Shown: positions 17,680-25,514 of the stretch, piece by piece
How positions within the stretch are numbered: the stretch's first letter is position 1
Layout of the letters: each line of letters opens with the position of its first letter
Origin: Streptomyces uncialis
GTDB lineage: Bacteria > Actinomycetota > Actinomycetes > Streptomycetales > Streptomycetaceae
Reading direction: 5' to 3'
Assembly (NCBI RefSeq): GCF_036250755.1
Contig: NZ_CP109583.1
Coordinates: 5,929,501 to 5,993,500 of the forward strand
DNA length: 64,000 nt
The notes under the pieces: model-generated
What the model was told of the DNA's origin: nothing
The model's input: the letters and a program-made list of their open reading frames with translations, nothing else
Database searches by the model: none
Translations under genes and position numbers: made by a program

Positions 17680-18190
17680 CGCCTTCGAGGTCTGTCCGGC
17701 GGGACGCACTTCGTTCCTGTGCCGTCGCTCGGTGGTTTCGCGCAGTTCCCCGCGGGTCGCCTTCGCTTGCGCTTCCCAGGTCTGTCCGGGTGGACGCGCT
17801 TGTTTCCTGTGCCGTCGCTCGTGGGGTGCGCAGTTCCCCGCGCCCCTTTGGGGCGCGTTCTGCCGGTTCTTTGGGTCGGTGCCGGTCGGGATTCTCCGTC
17901 CTCGATCCGACACGCTCGGTACGACGTACCCGTACCCGACTGAAGAGCATCGGAGTCTGCGAGCAGAGATTCCCGCCCACCCCCTTCGGTAGCCGAGCGA
18001 CTGCACGAGGAGAGGAGTGCCCCTTAAGGGGCGCGGGGAACTGCGCAAAAACGAGGGCGGACCCGCACCCGGAGAGCGATCGTAAGGGGGCAGCATCCAG
18101 GGGCGCGGGGAACTGCGCACCCCACGAGCGACGGCACAGGGACAAGTACGGCCAGCCGGACAGACCTCAAAAGCGCAAGCGAAGGCGGCC
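17680..18190. repeat. Palindromic repeat island 3 (before sigU)
   Basis: About 510 bp without a gene. The left arm has the exact 20-mer at 17828-17847 and a truncated one near 17740. The right arm has the inverse at 18027-18046 and 18100-18119. The core at 17882-17980 is inverted relative to the other islands, although the arms keep the same order. Confidence 0.85.
17882..17980 (-). repeat. 100-nt conserved core element, copy C (inverted)
   Basis: Reads on the minus strand with the same two conserved blocks and 12 variable bases between them. It has CTGCTCGCAG, as in copy B. The flanking CGGCTACCGAAGGGGGTG is shared with copy D. Confidence 0.85.
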
Positions 18191-18286
18191 CGTCGGGTAT
18201 AAGGGGACATTCGGTGGTCCGTCGGCTTACGGGGGGCGTCTTTGCGACGCAACTACCGGTAATTCATGCCCACTTAGCGGCCCCGC

Positions 18287-18313
18287 TGAACAGTTGACGC
18301 GCGTCACGCGTAT
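18287..18313 (+). promoter_or_regulatory. Possible ECF-type promoter of sigU
   Basis: TGAAC (18287-18291), a 17-base spacer and CGTAT (18309-18313) resemble an ECF sigma promoter about 60 bp before the sigU start, which would allow autoregulation. The match is weak. Confidence 0.25.
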
Positions 18314-18373
18314 CCCCAGGCGACAGCGAGGGGCCGGGCCTGCCCGGTCGAATCGGGGACACCGGAGGTTGGC

Positions 18374-18952
18374 GTGCGCAAGGATTCCGCCGTGGCCGAT
18401 GAACGCCCGCCAAGGGCCCGACATCGTATGGTCCAGCCCAAGTCCGAGCCGGACGAGGAGCTGATGCGCGCGCTGTACCACGAGCACGCCGGACCGCTGC
18501 TCGCGTACGTGCTGCGTCTGGTCGCGGGGGACCGGCAGCGGGCCGAGGACGTGGTGCAGGAGACCCTGATCCGCGCCTGGAAGAACGCCGGTCAGCTGGG
18601 CAGGGCCACGGGTTCGGTACGGCCCTGGCTGGTGACGGTCGCCCGCCGTATCGTGATCGACGGCCACCGCAGCCGGCAGGCCCGGCCGCAGGAGGTCGAA
18701 CCGTCACCTCTGGAGGTCATCCCCGCGGAGGACGAGATCGACAAGGCGCTGTGGCTGATGACACTTTCGGACGCCCTCGACGACCTGACGCCGGCCCACC
18801 GGGAGGTCCTTGTCGAGACGTACTTCAAGGGCCGTACGGTCAACGAGGCGGCCGAGACACTCGGCATACCCAGCGGTACGGTGCGGTCACGGGTGTTCTA
18901 CGCCCTTCGCTCGATGAAGCTGGCGCTGGAGGAGCGGGGGGTGACGGCATGA
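18374..18952 (+). CDS. sigU: ECF-family RNA polymerase sigma factor SigU
   Basis: 192 residues. Region 2 runs from YHEHAGPLLAYVLRLVAGD through the DVVQETLIRAWKN helix and RPWLVTVARRIVIDGHRSR. Region 4 contains LTPAHREVLVETYFKGRTVNEAAETLGIPSGTVRSRVFYALRSM, written here in pieces as its helix-turn-helix. The GTG start has GGAGG five bases upstream. The stop overlaps the anti-sigma start (ATGA). The symbol rests on gene order next to helD and malic enzyme as I remember it in S. coelicolor, where SigU is linked to envelope and secretion functions. Confidence 0.85.
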   Translation: MRKDSAVADERPPRARHRMVQPKSEPDEELMRALYHEHAGPLLAYVLRLVAGDRQRAEDVVQETLIRAWKNAGQLGRATGSVRPWLVTVARRIVIDGHRSRQARPQEVEPSPLEVIPAEDEIDKALWLMTLSDALDDLTPAHREVLVETYFKGRTVNEAAETLGIPSGTVRSRVFYALRSMKLALEERGVTA

Positions 18953-19734
18953 CACCGAACGAGGCGAATGACGTCCACGAGACGGTGGGCGCCTACGCCC
19001 TCGGAATCCTGGACGACCGCGAGGCGACCGCCTTCGAGAACCATCTCGCGGGCTGCGACTGGTGCACCAGGGAACTGGAGGAACTGGCCGGCATGGAACC
19101 CATGCTGGCCGCACTCGCTGATCTGCCGGGCGCGCCGGGCATGCAGATCGGCACCCCGGACATCGCCCGGCATCTGACGGCCCGCCCGAGCCCCCGGCTC
19201 GCCGACCGGCTCGTGGACGAGGTCACGTCCCAGCGGGCGCTGAGCCGCCGCCGCAGTCTCTCCCTGGTGGCCGCCGCCGCGGTGCTGATCATCGGCGGTC
19301 CCGTGGCGGTCGTCTCGCTGGGCCGGGGCGACGACAGCGGCGGCAAGGAGGTGGCGGCCCATCCCACCAGCCCGGCCGAGGACGCCTTCTTCCACCATAT
19401 GGAGGAGAAGATCGAGGCGACCGACACCGGTACGAGGATCACCGCCACCGTCGGGCTGGAGAGGAAGGCGTGGGGCACCCACACCGTGCTGGAGCTGAAG
19501 AACCTCAAGGGCCCCGAGAAGTGCAGCCTGATCGCCGTGGGCAAGAACGGCGAACGCGAGACGGTCACCACCTGGTCGGTGCCGGCCTGGGGATACGGCA
19601 TCCCCGGGGCCACGCGCGTGGAGGCCCGTAAGCCGCTGTATGTGCACGGCGGCGCGGCACTCTCCCGTGACGACATCGACCACTTCGAGGTCCGCACCCT
19701 GGACGGACGGCAACTGGTGCGGGTCAGAGCCTGA
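18949..19734 (+). CDS. Zinc-binding anti-sigma factor for SigU
   Basis: 261 residues. The N-terminal ZAS domain has the H-x3-C-x2-C pattern (HLAGCDWC) after VHETVGAYALGILDD, which grips region 2 of the cognate sigma factor. A single transmembrane helix (about 102-124) follows and the C-terminal domain is outside the cell. It overlaps the sigma gene by four bases, so the two proteins are made together. The S. coelicolor counterpart is called RsuA, as far as I recall. Signals sensed outside are unknown. Confidence 0.88.
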   Translation: MTPNEANDVHETVGAYALGILDDREATAFENHLAGCDWCTRELEELAGMEPMLAALADLPGAPGMQIGTPDIARHLTARPSPRLADRLVDEVTSQRALSRRRSLSLVAAAAVLIIGGPVAVVSLGRGDDSGGKEVAAHPTSPAEDAFFHHMEEKIEATDTGTRITATVGLERKAWGTHTVLELKNLKGPEKCSLIAVGKNGERETVTTWSVPAWGYGIPGATRVEARKPLYVHGGAALSRDDIDHFEVRTLDGRQLVRVRA

Positions 19735-19740
19735 CCCGCA
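19718..19740 (+). terminator. Hairpin overlapping the anti-sigma stop codon
   Basis: Perfect 10-bp stem TGCGGGTCAG / CTGACCCGCA with loop AGC; the TGA stop is inside it. It probably ends the sigU operon transcript. Confidence 0.6.
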
Positions 19741-20097
19741 CCGCCGCATCAGGACGGCCGGGTTCCCTCGCCCGGCCCAGCGCTCAGCGCCCCGCACGCC
19801 CGTACGCCCCGCAGCCCGCTCCACGGGGTCCCGTCCGGGCGTCTTGTCGTGCGGGGCCCCTTGTCCGCCGCGGTCCCGGGGCGCCACACCCGCCCCACCT
19901 GCCCCGGCCGTGACCTTCTCCCGGCCCGCCGGACCCGGCCGCCGCGCCACCGGTGACCCCGGTCCGGAGTGCCCCCGCCGGGCCAGGGATCATGTTCCGT
20001 GTGGGCCGACCCGCCGTCCGGTGGACCCCACGCGTGGCGCCCCCGGGCTCCCGTCGCGTACGGTGGACGGCTGTCATGCACGTCAGAAGGGGGCCTG
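19741..20097. other. Gap between the anti-sigma gene and helD
   Basis: No gene-like frame and no repeats of the island type. TACGGT near 20060 may be the -10 box of the helD promoter, and AGAAGGGGG just before 20098 is its ribosome binding site. I do not see the rifamycin-associated palindrome that precedes resistance-type HelD genes. Confidence 0.45.
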
Positions 20098-22422
20098 GTG
20101 GCCGCTCAGCAAGCCGCGCACGCCGCTCTCGAATCGGTCCGCGCACGCGAGATCGGTGTCGAACAGAGCCATCTCGACCAGGTCTACCGACGCCTTGAGG
20201 AGAAGATCCAGGACGCCGAGTTCCTGATGCGCGACGCGGCCCAGCGGGGCCAGGTCGGCACCCCCGGCGCGCTCGCCGAACGGGACGCCCAGGTCTTCCG
20301 CGCCGGTATCCATCTCAACCGGCTCAACAACGAGTTCGAGGACTTCCTCTTCGGACGGATCGACCTGCTCCCGGGCAAGGACGGCGAGAAGGGCCCGGAC
20401 GGGGCCTACACCTCCGTCGAGCCCGCCGACGGGGCGGTCCGAACCGACCCGCAGGACCCGGACCGCAAGCTCGCGGACATCGCGGAGACCCTGCACATCG
20501 GCCGGATCGGTGTCCTCGACACGGACTACGCGCCGCTGGTCATCGACTGGCGGGCGCCCGCCGCCGCGCCGTTCTACCGCTCCACGCCCGTCGACCCGGG
20601 ACGGGTGGTGCGCCGCCGGGTGATCCGCTCCAAGGGCCGCCGGGTGCTCGGTGTCGAGGACGACTTGATGCGTCCCGAGCTGACCGCGCGCCTGGGCGGC
20701 GAGGAACTGCCCGTCATCGGCGACGGCGCCCTGATGGCCGCGCTCGGCCAGGCCCGCAGCCACACCATGCGGGACATCGTCGCGTCCATCCAGGCCGAGC
20801 AGGACCTCGTCATCCGCGCGCCCGCCGCCTCGGTCACCCTGGTCGAGGGCGGCCCCGGCACCGGCAAGACCGCGGTCGCCCTGCACCGCGCCGCGTATCT
20901 GCTCTACCAGGACCGGCGCCGCTACTCCGGCGGCATCCTGATCATCTCCCCGACCCCGCTGCTCGTCGCGTACACGGAGGGCGTGCTGCCCTCGCTCGGC
21001 GAGGAGGGCCAGGTCGCCATCCGGGCCCTCGGCTCGCTGGTCGACGGCGCCGAGGCCACCGTGTACGACACCCCGGCGACCGCCCGGGTCAAGGGCTCGT
21101 CGCGGATGCTGCCGGTGCTGCGCAAGGCCGCGCGCGGCGCGCTGGACCAGCGGCCCGAGGGCGTCCCGCCCGAGGCCACGAACCGGCTGCGGGTCGTCGT
21201 CCACGGCCGCCGGATCGAACTGGACGCCGACCGGCTGGCCCGTATCCGCGAGGTGGCCCTCAGCGGCACCGCCCCGGTGAACCTGCTGCGCCCGAGAGCC
21301 CGCAGACTGCTGCTGGACGCCCTGTGGGAGCTGTCGGGCTCCGGGTCCCGGCACTCCGATCCGCAGCTGTCCGCGGAACTGCGGTCCTCCTTCGACGAGG
21401 ACGTCACCACCGAGGACTCGTTCCTGCACTTCCTCGACGCCTGGTGGCCGGAGCTGACCCCGCGCCGGGTGCTCGCCGCGATGGGTGACGAGCGGCGCCT
21501 CGCCCGCTGGTCGCGCCGGGTGCTCGCGGGCGGTGAGGTGCGCCGGGTGGCCCGTTCGCTCAAGCGCGACGCGCTCTCCGTCCACGACGTGGCCCTGCTG
21601 GACGAGCTGCACGCGATCCTCGGCGCCCCGGCCAAGCCCCGCAAGCGGCGTGAGCTGGACCCGCTGGACCAGCTCACCGGACTGGAGGAGCTGATGCCCG
21701 TCCGTGAGGAGAGCCGCCGGGAGCGGGCGGACCGGCTCGCGGCCGAACGGGTGGAGTACGCCCACGTCATCGTCGACGAGGCGCAGGACCTCACGCCCAT
21801 GCAGTGGCGGGTGGTCGGCCGCCGGGGACGGCACGCCACCTGGACGGTCGTCGGGGACCCGGCGCAGTCGTCGTGGTCGGACCCGGACGAGGCCGCCGAG
21901 GCCCGTGACGAGGCGCTGGGCACCCGCCCGCGGCGCCGCTTCACGCTCACCGTGAACTACCGCAACCCGGCCGAGATCGCCGAGCTGGCCGCGAAGGTCC
22001 TCGCCCTGGCGATGCCGGGCGCCGCCTCCCCGTCGGCCGTGCGCTCCACCGGGCTGCTTCCCCGCTACGCGGCGCTCGCCGGGGACGGCTGGGGGAGCAC
22101 CGTACGGGCGGAGGCGGAGCGGCTGCTGGGTGAGGTCGACGGCACGGTCGGGGTGGTCGTCGCGATGAACCGCCGCGCGGAGGCCGCCCGCTGGCTCGCC
22201 GGGCTGGGGGACCGGGTGGTCGCCCTCGGCAGCCTGGAGGCCAAGGGGCTGGAGTACGACGCCACGGTGGTGGTCTCCCCGGCCGAGATCGCGGACGAGT
22301 CGCCCGCCGGACTGCGGGTGCTGTACGTGGCGCTGACCCGGGCGACCCGGCAGCTCACCGTGGTCTCCGGACCGCGTGACGAACCGGACGCCGACGGGGT
22401 CCCCGACCTGCTGCGGGACTGA
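20098..22422 (+). CDS. helD: RNA polymerase-associated helicase-like protein HelD
   Basis: 774-residue superfamily 1 ATPase. The N-terminal coiled coil (about 1-60; VEQSHLDQVYRRLEEKI) is the arm that reaches into RNA polymerase in HelD structures. Walker A is GPGTGKT (252-258), Walker B VDEAQD (about 559), and late motifs GSLEAKGLEYDAT and YVALTRAT are present. HelD uses ATP to release stalled or non-productive RNA polymerase and recycle it; helicase activity on DNA is not its main role. The GTG at 20098 was preferred to earlier frames because of the AGAAGGGGG site. Confidence 0.92.
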   Translation: MAAQQAAHAALESVRAREIGVEQSHLDQVYRRLEEKIQDAEFLMRDAAQRGQVGTPGALAERDAQVFRAGIHLNRLNNEFEDFLFGRIDLLPGKDGEKGPDGAYTSVEPADGAVRTDPQDPDRKLADIAETLHIGRIGVLDTDYAPLVIDWRAPAAAPFYRSTPVDPGRVVRRRVIRSKGRRVLGVEDDLMRPELTARLGGEELPVIGDGALMAALGQARSHTMRDIVASIQAEQDLVIRAPAASVTLVEGGPGTGKTAVALHRAAYLLYQDRRRYSGGILIISPTPLLVAYTEGVLPSLGEEGQVAIRALGSLVDGAEATVYDTPATARVKGSSRMLPVLRKAARGALDQRPEGVPPEATNRLRVVVHGRRIELDADRLARIREVALSGTAPVNLLRPRARRLLLDALWELSGSGSRHSDPQLSAELRSSFDEDVTTEDSFLHFLDAWWPELTPRRVLAAMGDERRLARWSRRVLAGGEVRRVARSLKRDALSVHDVALLDELHAILGAPAKPRKRRELDPLDQLTGLEELMPVREESRRERADRLAAERVEYAHVIVDEAQDLTPMQWRVVGRRGRHATWTVVGDPAQSSWSDPDEAAEARDEALGTRPRRRFTLTVNYRNPAEIAELAAKVLALAMPGAASPSAVRSTGLLPRYAALAGDGWGSTVRAEAERLLGEVDGTVGVVVAMNRRAEAARWLAGLGDRVVALGSLEAKGLEYDATVVVSPAEIADESPAGLRVLYVALTRATRQLTVVSGPRDEPDADGVPDLLRD

Positions 22423-22541
22423 CGGCCCGGCCCGGGAGCGGGGGACCGGCGAGACCGCCGGGCCCCCGCCGCGCGCCCCGTCCGGCGGGTGGCGCATGCC
22501 CTCCATCCGGCCGGATACGGAACCCGATGGTGCCGGGGGAA

Positions 22542-22569
22542 TTGCCTTGCGGGGATCGTTTGTTACCTT
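22542..22569 (+). promoter_or_regulatory. Promoter of the putative small RNA
   Basis: TTGCCT (22542-22547), 16-base spacer and TACCTT (22564-22569), a good housekeeping-type promoter. Transcription should start near 22574-22577. Confidence 0.6.
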
Positions 22570-22573
22570 GGAT

Positions 22574-22707
22574 GTGACACCGGCCCGATCCAAGCCCCCG
22601 GGCCCAACCTTCGTCGCTTCGAGCGACCACTTGCCGCGAGGCGAGCATGGCGGGTCGGTGTCACCTAAACGTTCCGGAGAGGCCCGCGTCCCTGTGACGC
22701 GGGCCTC
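22574..22707 (+). ncRNA. Putative structured small RNA between helD and malic enzyme
   Basis: About 134 nt between a well-placed promoter and a strong terminator, with no credible open frame. GTGACACC (22574-22581) pairs with GGTGTCAC (22657-22664) to close a multibranch structure. Inside are GGCCCG/CGGGCC and CGCT-TCG-AGCG hairpins. An independent terminator hairpin ends it. It could be a free small RNA or, less likely, a terminated leader of the malic enzyme gene. I recall an S. coelicolor small RNA reported near this position but cannot confirm it. Confidence 0.6.
22679..22707 (+). terminator. Terminator of the small RNA
   Basis: Perfect 12-bp stem GAGGCCCGCGTC / GACGCGGGCCTC with a 5-base loop, followed by TTCCCGTT. 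Confidence 0.85.
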
Positions 22708-22733
22708 TTCCCGTTGCCCCGCCGATCTCGTAT

Positions 22734-22753
22734 GGTGGAAAAACTTTTCCGCC
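22734..22753. promoter_or_regulatory. Inverted repeat upstream of the malic enzyme gene
   Basis: GGTGGAAAA-AC-TTTTCCGCC, nine-base arms with one mismatch, overlapping a TATGGT box (22731-22736). The A/T-rich centre stands out in this GC-rich DNA and looks like an operator or, in RNA, a leader hairpin. It lies about 175 bp before the start codon. Confidence 0.45.
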
Positions 22754-22927
22754 GAAAGGGTTCCGGTGCGCGCGGGTGTGATGAACAAAACGTTCGCAAT
22801 CCGGGGCGGCTAACACGTACCCGGCGGTAGGTGCGACCATCGGAAGGCGCTGTCCGGCCCCGCCGGGCGGCGCGCACGTGGCACGAAGGCGTGCACGCGA
22901 CACAGAGGGAAGAAGAGGAAGTCGGTC

Positions 22928-24358
22928 ATGGCAACGGCGCCCAGCGTCTCCTACTCGATGACGGTCCGCCTTGAGGTGCCCGCCAGCGGAACAGCGGTAT
23001 CGCAGCTCACGACCGCGGTCGAGTCCTCCGGCGGCTCGGTGACCGGCCTGGACGTCACGGCCTCCGGCCACGAGAAGCTGCGGATCGACGTCACGATCGC
23101 CGCGACCTCCACCGCGCACGCCGAGGAGATCGTCGGCAAGCTGCGCACCATCGAGGGCGTCGTCCTCGGCAAGGTCTCCGACCGTACGTTCCTGATGCAC
23201 CTCGGCGGCAAGATCGAGATGCAGTCCAAGCACCCCATCCGCAACCGTGACGATCTCTCCATGATCTACACGCCCGGAGTGGCACGTGTCTGCATGGCCA
23301 TCGCCGAGAACCCCGAGGACGCCCGCCGCCTCACCATCAAGCGCAACTCGGTGGCCGTGGTCACCGACGGCTCCGCGGTCCTCGGCCTCGGCAACATCGG
23401 CCCCAAGGCCGCGCTGCCCGTGATGGAGGGCAAGGCGGCCCTCTTCAAGCGGTTCGCCGGGATCGACGCCTGGCCGCTGTGCCTGGACACCCAGGACACC
23501 GACGCGATCGTCGAGATCGTCAAGGCCATCGCGCCCGGCTTCGCGGGGATCAACCTGGAGGACATCTCCGCGCCCCGCTGCTTCGAGATCGAGGCCCGGC
23601 TGCGTGAGGCCCTCGACATCCCCGTCTTCCACGACGACCAGCACGGCACCGCCATCGTCGTCCTCGCCGCGCTGACCAACGCGCTGCGCGTGGTCGGCAA
23701 GGGCATCGGTGACGTCCGCGTCGTGATGTCCGGCGCGGGCGCAGCCGGTACGGCCATCCTGAAGCTGCTGCTGGCCGCGGGCGTCAAGAACGCCGTCGTC
23801 GCCGACATCCACGGCGTCGTCCACACCGGCCGCGCGGACCTCGTCGACGCCGCCGGCGACTCGCCGCTGCGCTGGATCGCGGACAACACCAACCCGGAGG
23901 GCCTGTCCGGCACCCTCAAGGAGGCCGTGCGCGGCGCCGACGTCTTCATCGGCGTCTCCGCCCCGAACGTCCTCGGCGGTGAGGACGTGGCCGCCATGAC
24001 CGAGGACGCGATCGTCTTCGCGCTGGCCAACCCGGACCCCGAGGTCGACCCCACGATCGCCCGTCAGAGCGCCGCGGTCGTCGCCACCGGCCGCTCCGAC
24101 TTCCCCAACCAGATCAACAACGTGCTGGTCTTCCCGGGTGTCTTCCGCGGTCTGCTGGACGCCCAGTCCCGGACCGTCAACACCGACATGATGCTGGCCG
24201 CGGCCCAGGCCCTCGCCGGTGTCGTCACCGAGGACGAGCTGAACGCGAACTACATCGTGCCCAGCGTCTTCAACGACAAGGTCGCCGGAGCGGTGGCGGG
24301 CGCGGTCCGCGAGGCGGCGAAGGCCGCCGCGGTCGCCGCCTCGGGCGTCAACGCCTGA
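22928..24358 (+). CDS. Malic enzyme (malate to pyruvate + CO2) with N-terminal ACT domain
   Basis: 476 residues. An ACT-like regulatory domain (about 1-85; VSYSMTVRLEVP) precedes the malic enzyme catalytic domain, with the tyrosine motif SMIYTPGVARVC, Lys region KRNSVAVVTDGSAVLGLGNIG, acidic metal site ISAPRCFEIEARL, FHDDQHGTA, and nucleotide-binding GAGAAGTA. It oxidatively decarboxylates malate, feeding pyruvate, NAD(P)H and, in streptomycetes, lipid storage. Whether NAD or NADP is used cannot be settled by eye; the ACT-containing type is often NAD-dependent. GAGGAAG lies eight bases before the ATG. Confidence 0.93.
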   Translation: MATAPSVSYSMTVRLEVPASGTAVSQLTTAVESSGGSVTGLDVTASGHEKLRIDVTIAATSTAHAEEIVGKLRTIEGVVLGKVSDRTFLMHLGGKIEMQSKHPIRNRDDLSMIYTPGVARVCMAIAENPEDARRLTIKRNSVAVVTDGSAVLGLGNIGPKAALPVMEGKAALFKRFAGIDAWPLCLDTQDTDAIVEIVKAIAPGFAGINLEDISAPRCFEIEARLREALDIPVFHDDQHGTAIVVLAALTNALRVVGKGIGDVRVVMSGAGAAGTAILKLLLAAGVKNAVVADIHGVVHTGRADLVDAAGDSPLRWIADNTNPEGLSGTLKEAVRGADVFIGVSAPNVLGGEDVAAMTEDAIVFALANPDPEVDPTIARQSAAVVATGRSDFPNQINNVLVFPGVFRGLLDAQSRTVNTDMMLAAAQALAGVVTEDELNANYIVPSVFNDKVAGAVAGAVREAAKAAAVAASGVNA

Positions 24359-24424
24359 CCCCACCGGACACAGGCTGTACGGGGGCCCTACACCCCCGTA
24401 CGACCACGCAGCACCAAGCGGGCC

Positions 24425-24660
24425 CAGGTGGACGCAGCAAAGGGGCGCGGGGAACCGCGTCCCGCGAACGCCCCGCACGGGAACAAGTCGGCCCACGAGG
24501 GCGTACCCGAAGGGGCGCGGGGAACTGCGCACCCACGAACGACGGCACAGGAACAAACACGCCCAGGTGGACGCAGCAAAGGGGCGCGGGGAACCGCGCC
24601 CCACGAACGACCCGCACCGGGCGAGGTACGTCCACGAGGACGTACCCAGGGGCGCGGGCC
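24425..24660. repeat. Repeat island 4 (one-sided, no core)
   Basis: Four direct copies of the AGGGGCGCGGGGAACYGCGC family, all in one orientation: near 24438, exactly at 24511-24530, near 24580, and a truncated one near 24651. They alternate with CCCAGGTGGACGCAGCA-type spacers. Unlike the other islands it has neither an inverted left arm nor the 100-nt core. Confidence 0.8.
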
Positions 24661-25013
24661 GCGCCAGGCCACCTGTGACGGGCACCACGCCCGGCATTCC
24701 GACGGCGCGTCGGCGATCACCGGGACGGACCACCCGCTTAGGGTGGCGGGCAGCCAGGGGGGTACCCCCGTACCCGGAGCCCCCTGCGTTCCGCTGCCGG
24801 GAGCGAACGGAGCGTCACCATTTCGAGGCAGTGGCGCTTTTCGTGTGACTCCCAGGGGTGCCGGATTGGCGTTCCCGCCGCAGGTGGGGGCAGGATGCCT
24901 CTCTGGGCGCGAGGGTCTGGCTACGGACCCGGGTCCGGGGCCCGACCGAGGACCCTGGCAGCATCGGCTTCGATCTCACGCCTCAACGGCAAGATGAACA
25001 CGGGAGTACAAAC
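24661..25013. other. Upstream region of hupA
   Basis: No gene-like frame. Hairpins CCACCC-GCTTA-GGGTGG (24730-24746) and GGGGGTACCCCC (24758-24769) lie near its start and could stop read-through. A TAGGGT box overlaps the first, but promoter assignment is uncertain. GGGAGTACAAAC directly before 25014 is the likely ribosome binding site. Confidence 0.45.
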
Positions 25014-25295
25014 ATGAACCGCAGTGAGCTGGTGGCCGCGCTGGCCGACCGCGCCGAGGTGACCCGCAAGGACGCCGACGCCGTGCTGGCCGCGTTCGCC
25101 GAGACTGTCGGCGAGATCGTCGCCAAGGGCGACGAGAAGGTCACCATCCCCGGCTTCCTGACCTTCGAGCGCACCCACCGTGCCGCTCGCACCGCCCGCA
25201 ACCCGCAGACCGGTGAGCCGATCAACATCCCCGCCGGCTACAGCGTGAAGGTCTCCGCCGGGTCCAAGCTGAAGGAAGCCGCCAAGGGCAAGTGA
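25014..25295 (+). CDS. hupA: DNA-binding protein HU (short form)
   Basis: 93-residue nucleoid protein without the Lys/Ala-rich tail of the long sporulation form HupS. Hallmarks are MNRSELVAALADRAEVTRKDADAVL, the beta-arm start GFLTFERTHRAARTARNPQTGEPI and the tip proline after NIP. It binds and bends DNA in vegetative hyphae. The gene stands alone and is followed by a strong terminator. Confidence 0.96.
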   Translation: MNRSELVAALADRAEVTRKDADAVLAAFAETVGEIVAKGDEKVTIPGFLTFERTHRAARTARNPQTGEPINIPAGYSVKVSAGSKLKEAAKGK

Positions 25296-25326
25296 GCCCC
25301 GAGGCATCCTCACCTTGAACGGTGAA

Positions 25327-25356
25327 GGGGCGGCACCCGGTACCGGGTGCCGCCCC
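25327..25356. terminator. Bidirectional terminator between hupA and murA
   Basis: A perfect 30-nt palindrome with GGTACC at the centre, arms GGGGCGGCACCCGG / CCGGGTGCCGCCCC, followed on the plus strand by GTCGTTGTT. It lies between convergent genes and can stop both. Confidence 0.85.
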
Positions 25357-25514
25357 GTCGTTGTTCCCGCCGTTCCCGCCGGACTTCTTCCGGGCGTACC
25401 CGGCCCACAGGCCGGGGCCACGCGCCGGATGGCCCGTACAACGGCCTCAGCGGGCCGCCTGCGGGCCGACCGCGCCGACCGGGCCCAAGTGGCCCGGCCC
25501 GGTCCGCGCGGGGC

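Noticed and set aside
20098..22422. Rifamycin-resistance type HelD
   Set aside because: No rifamycin-associated palindrome upstream was found, and the sequence alone cannot separate the two types, so the general HelD call was kept.
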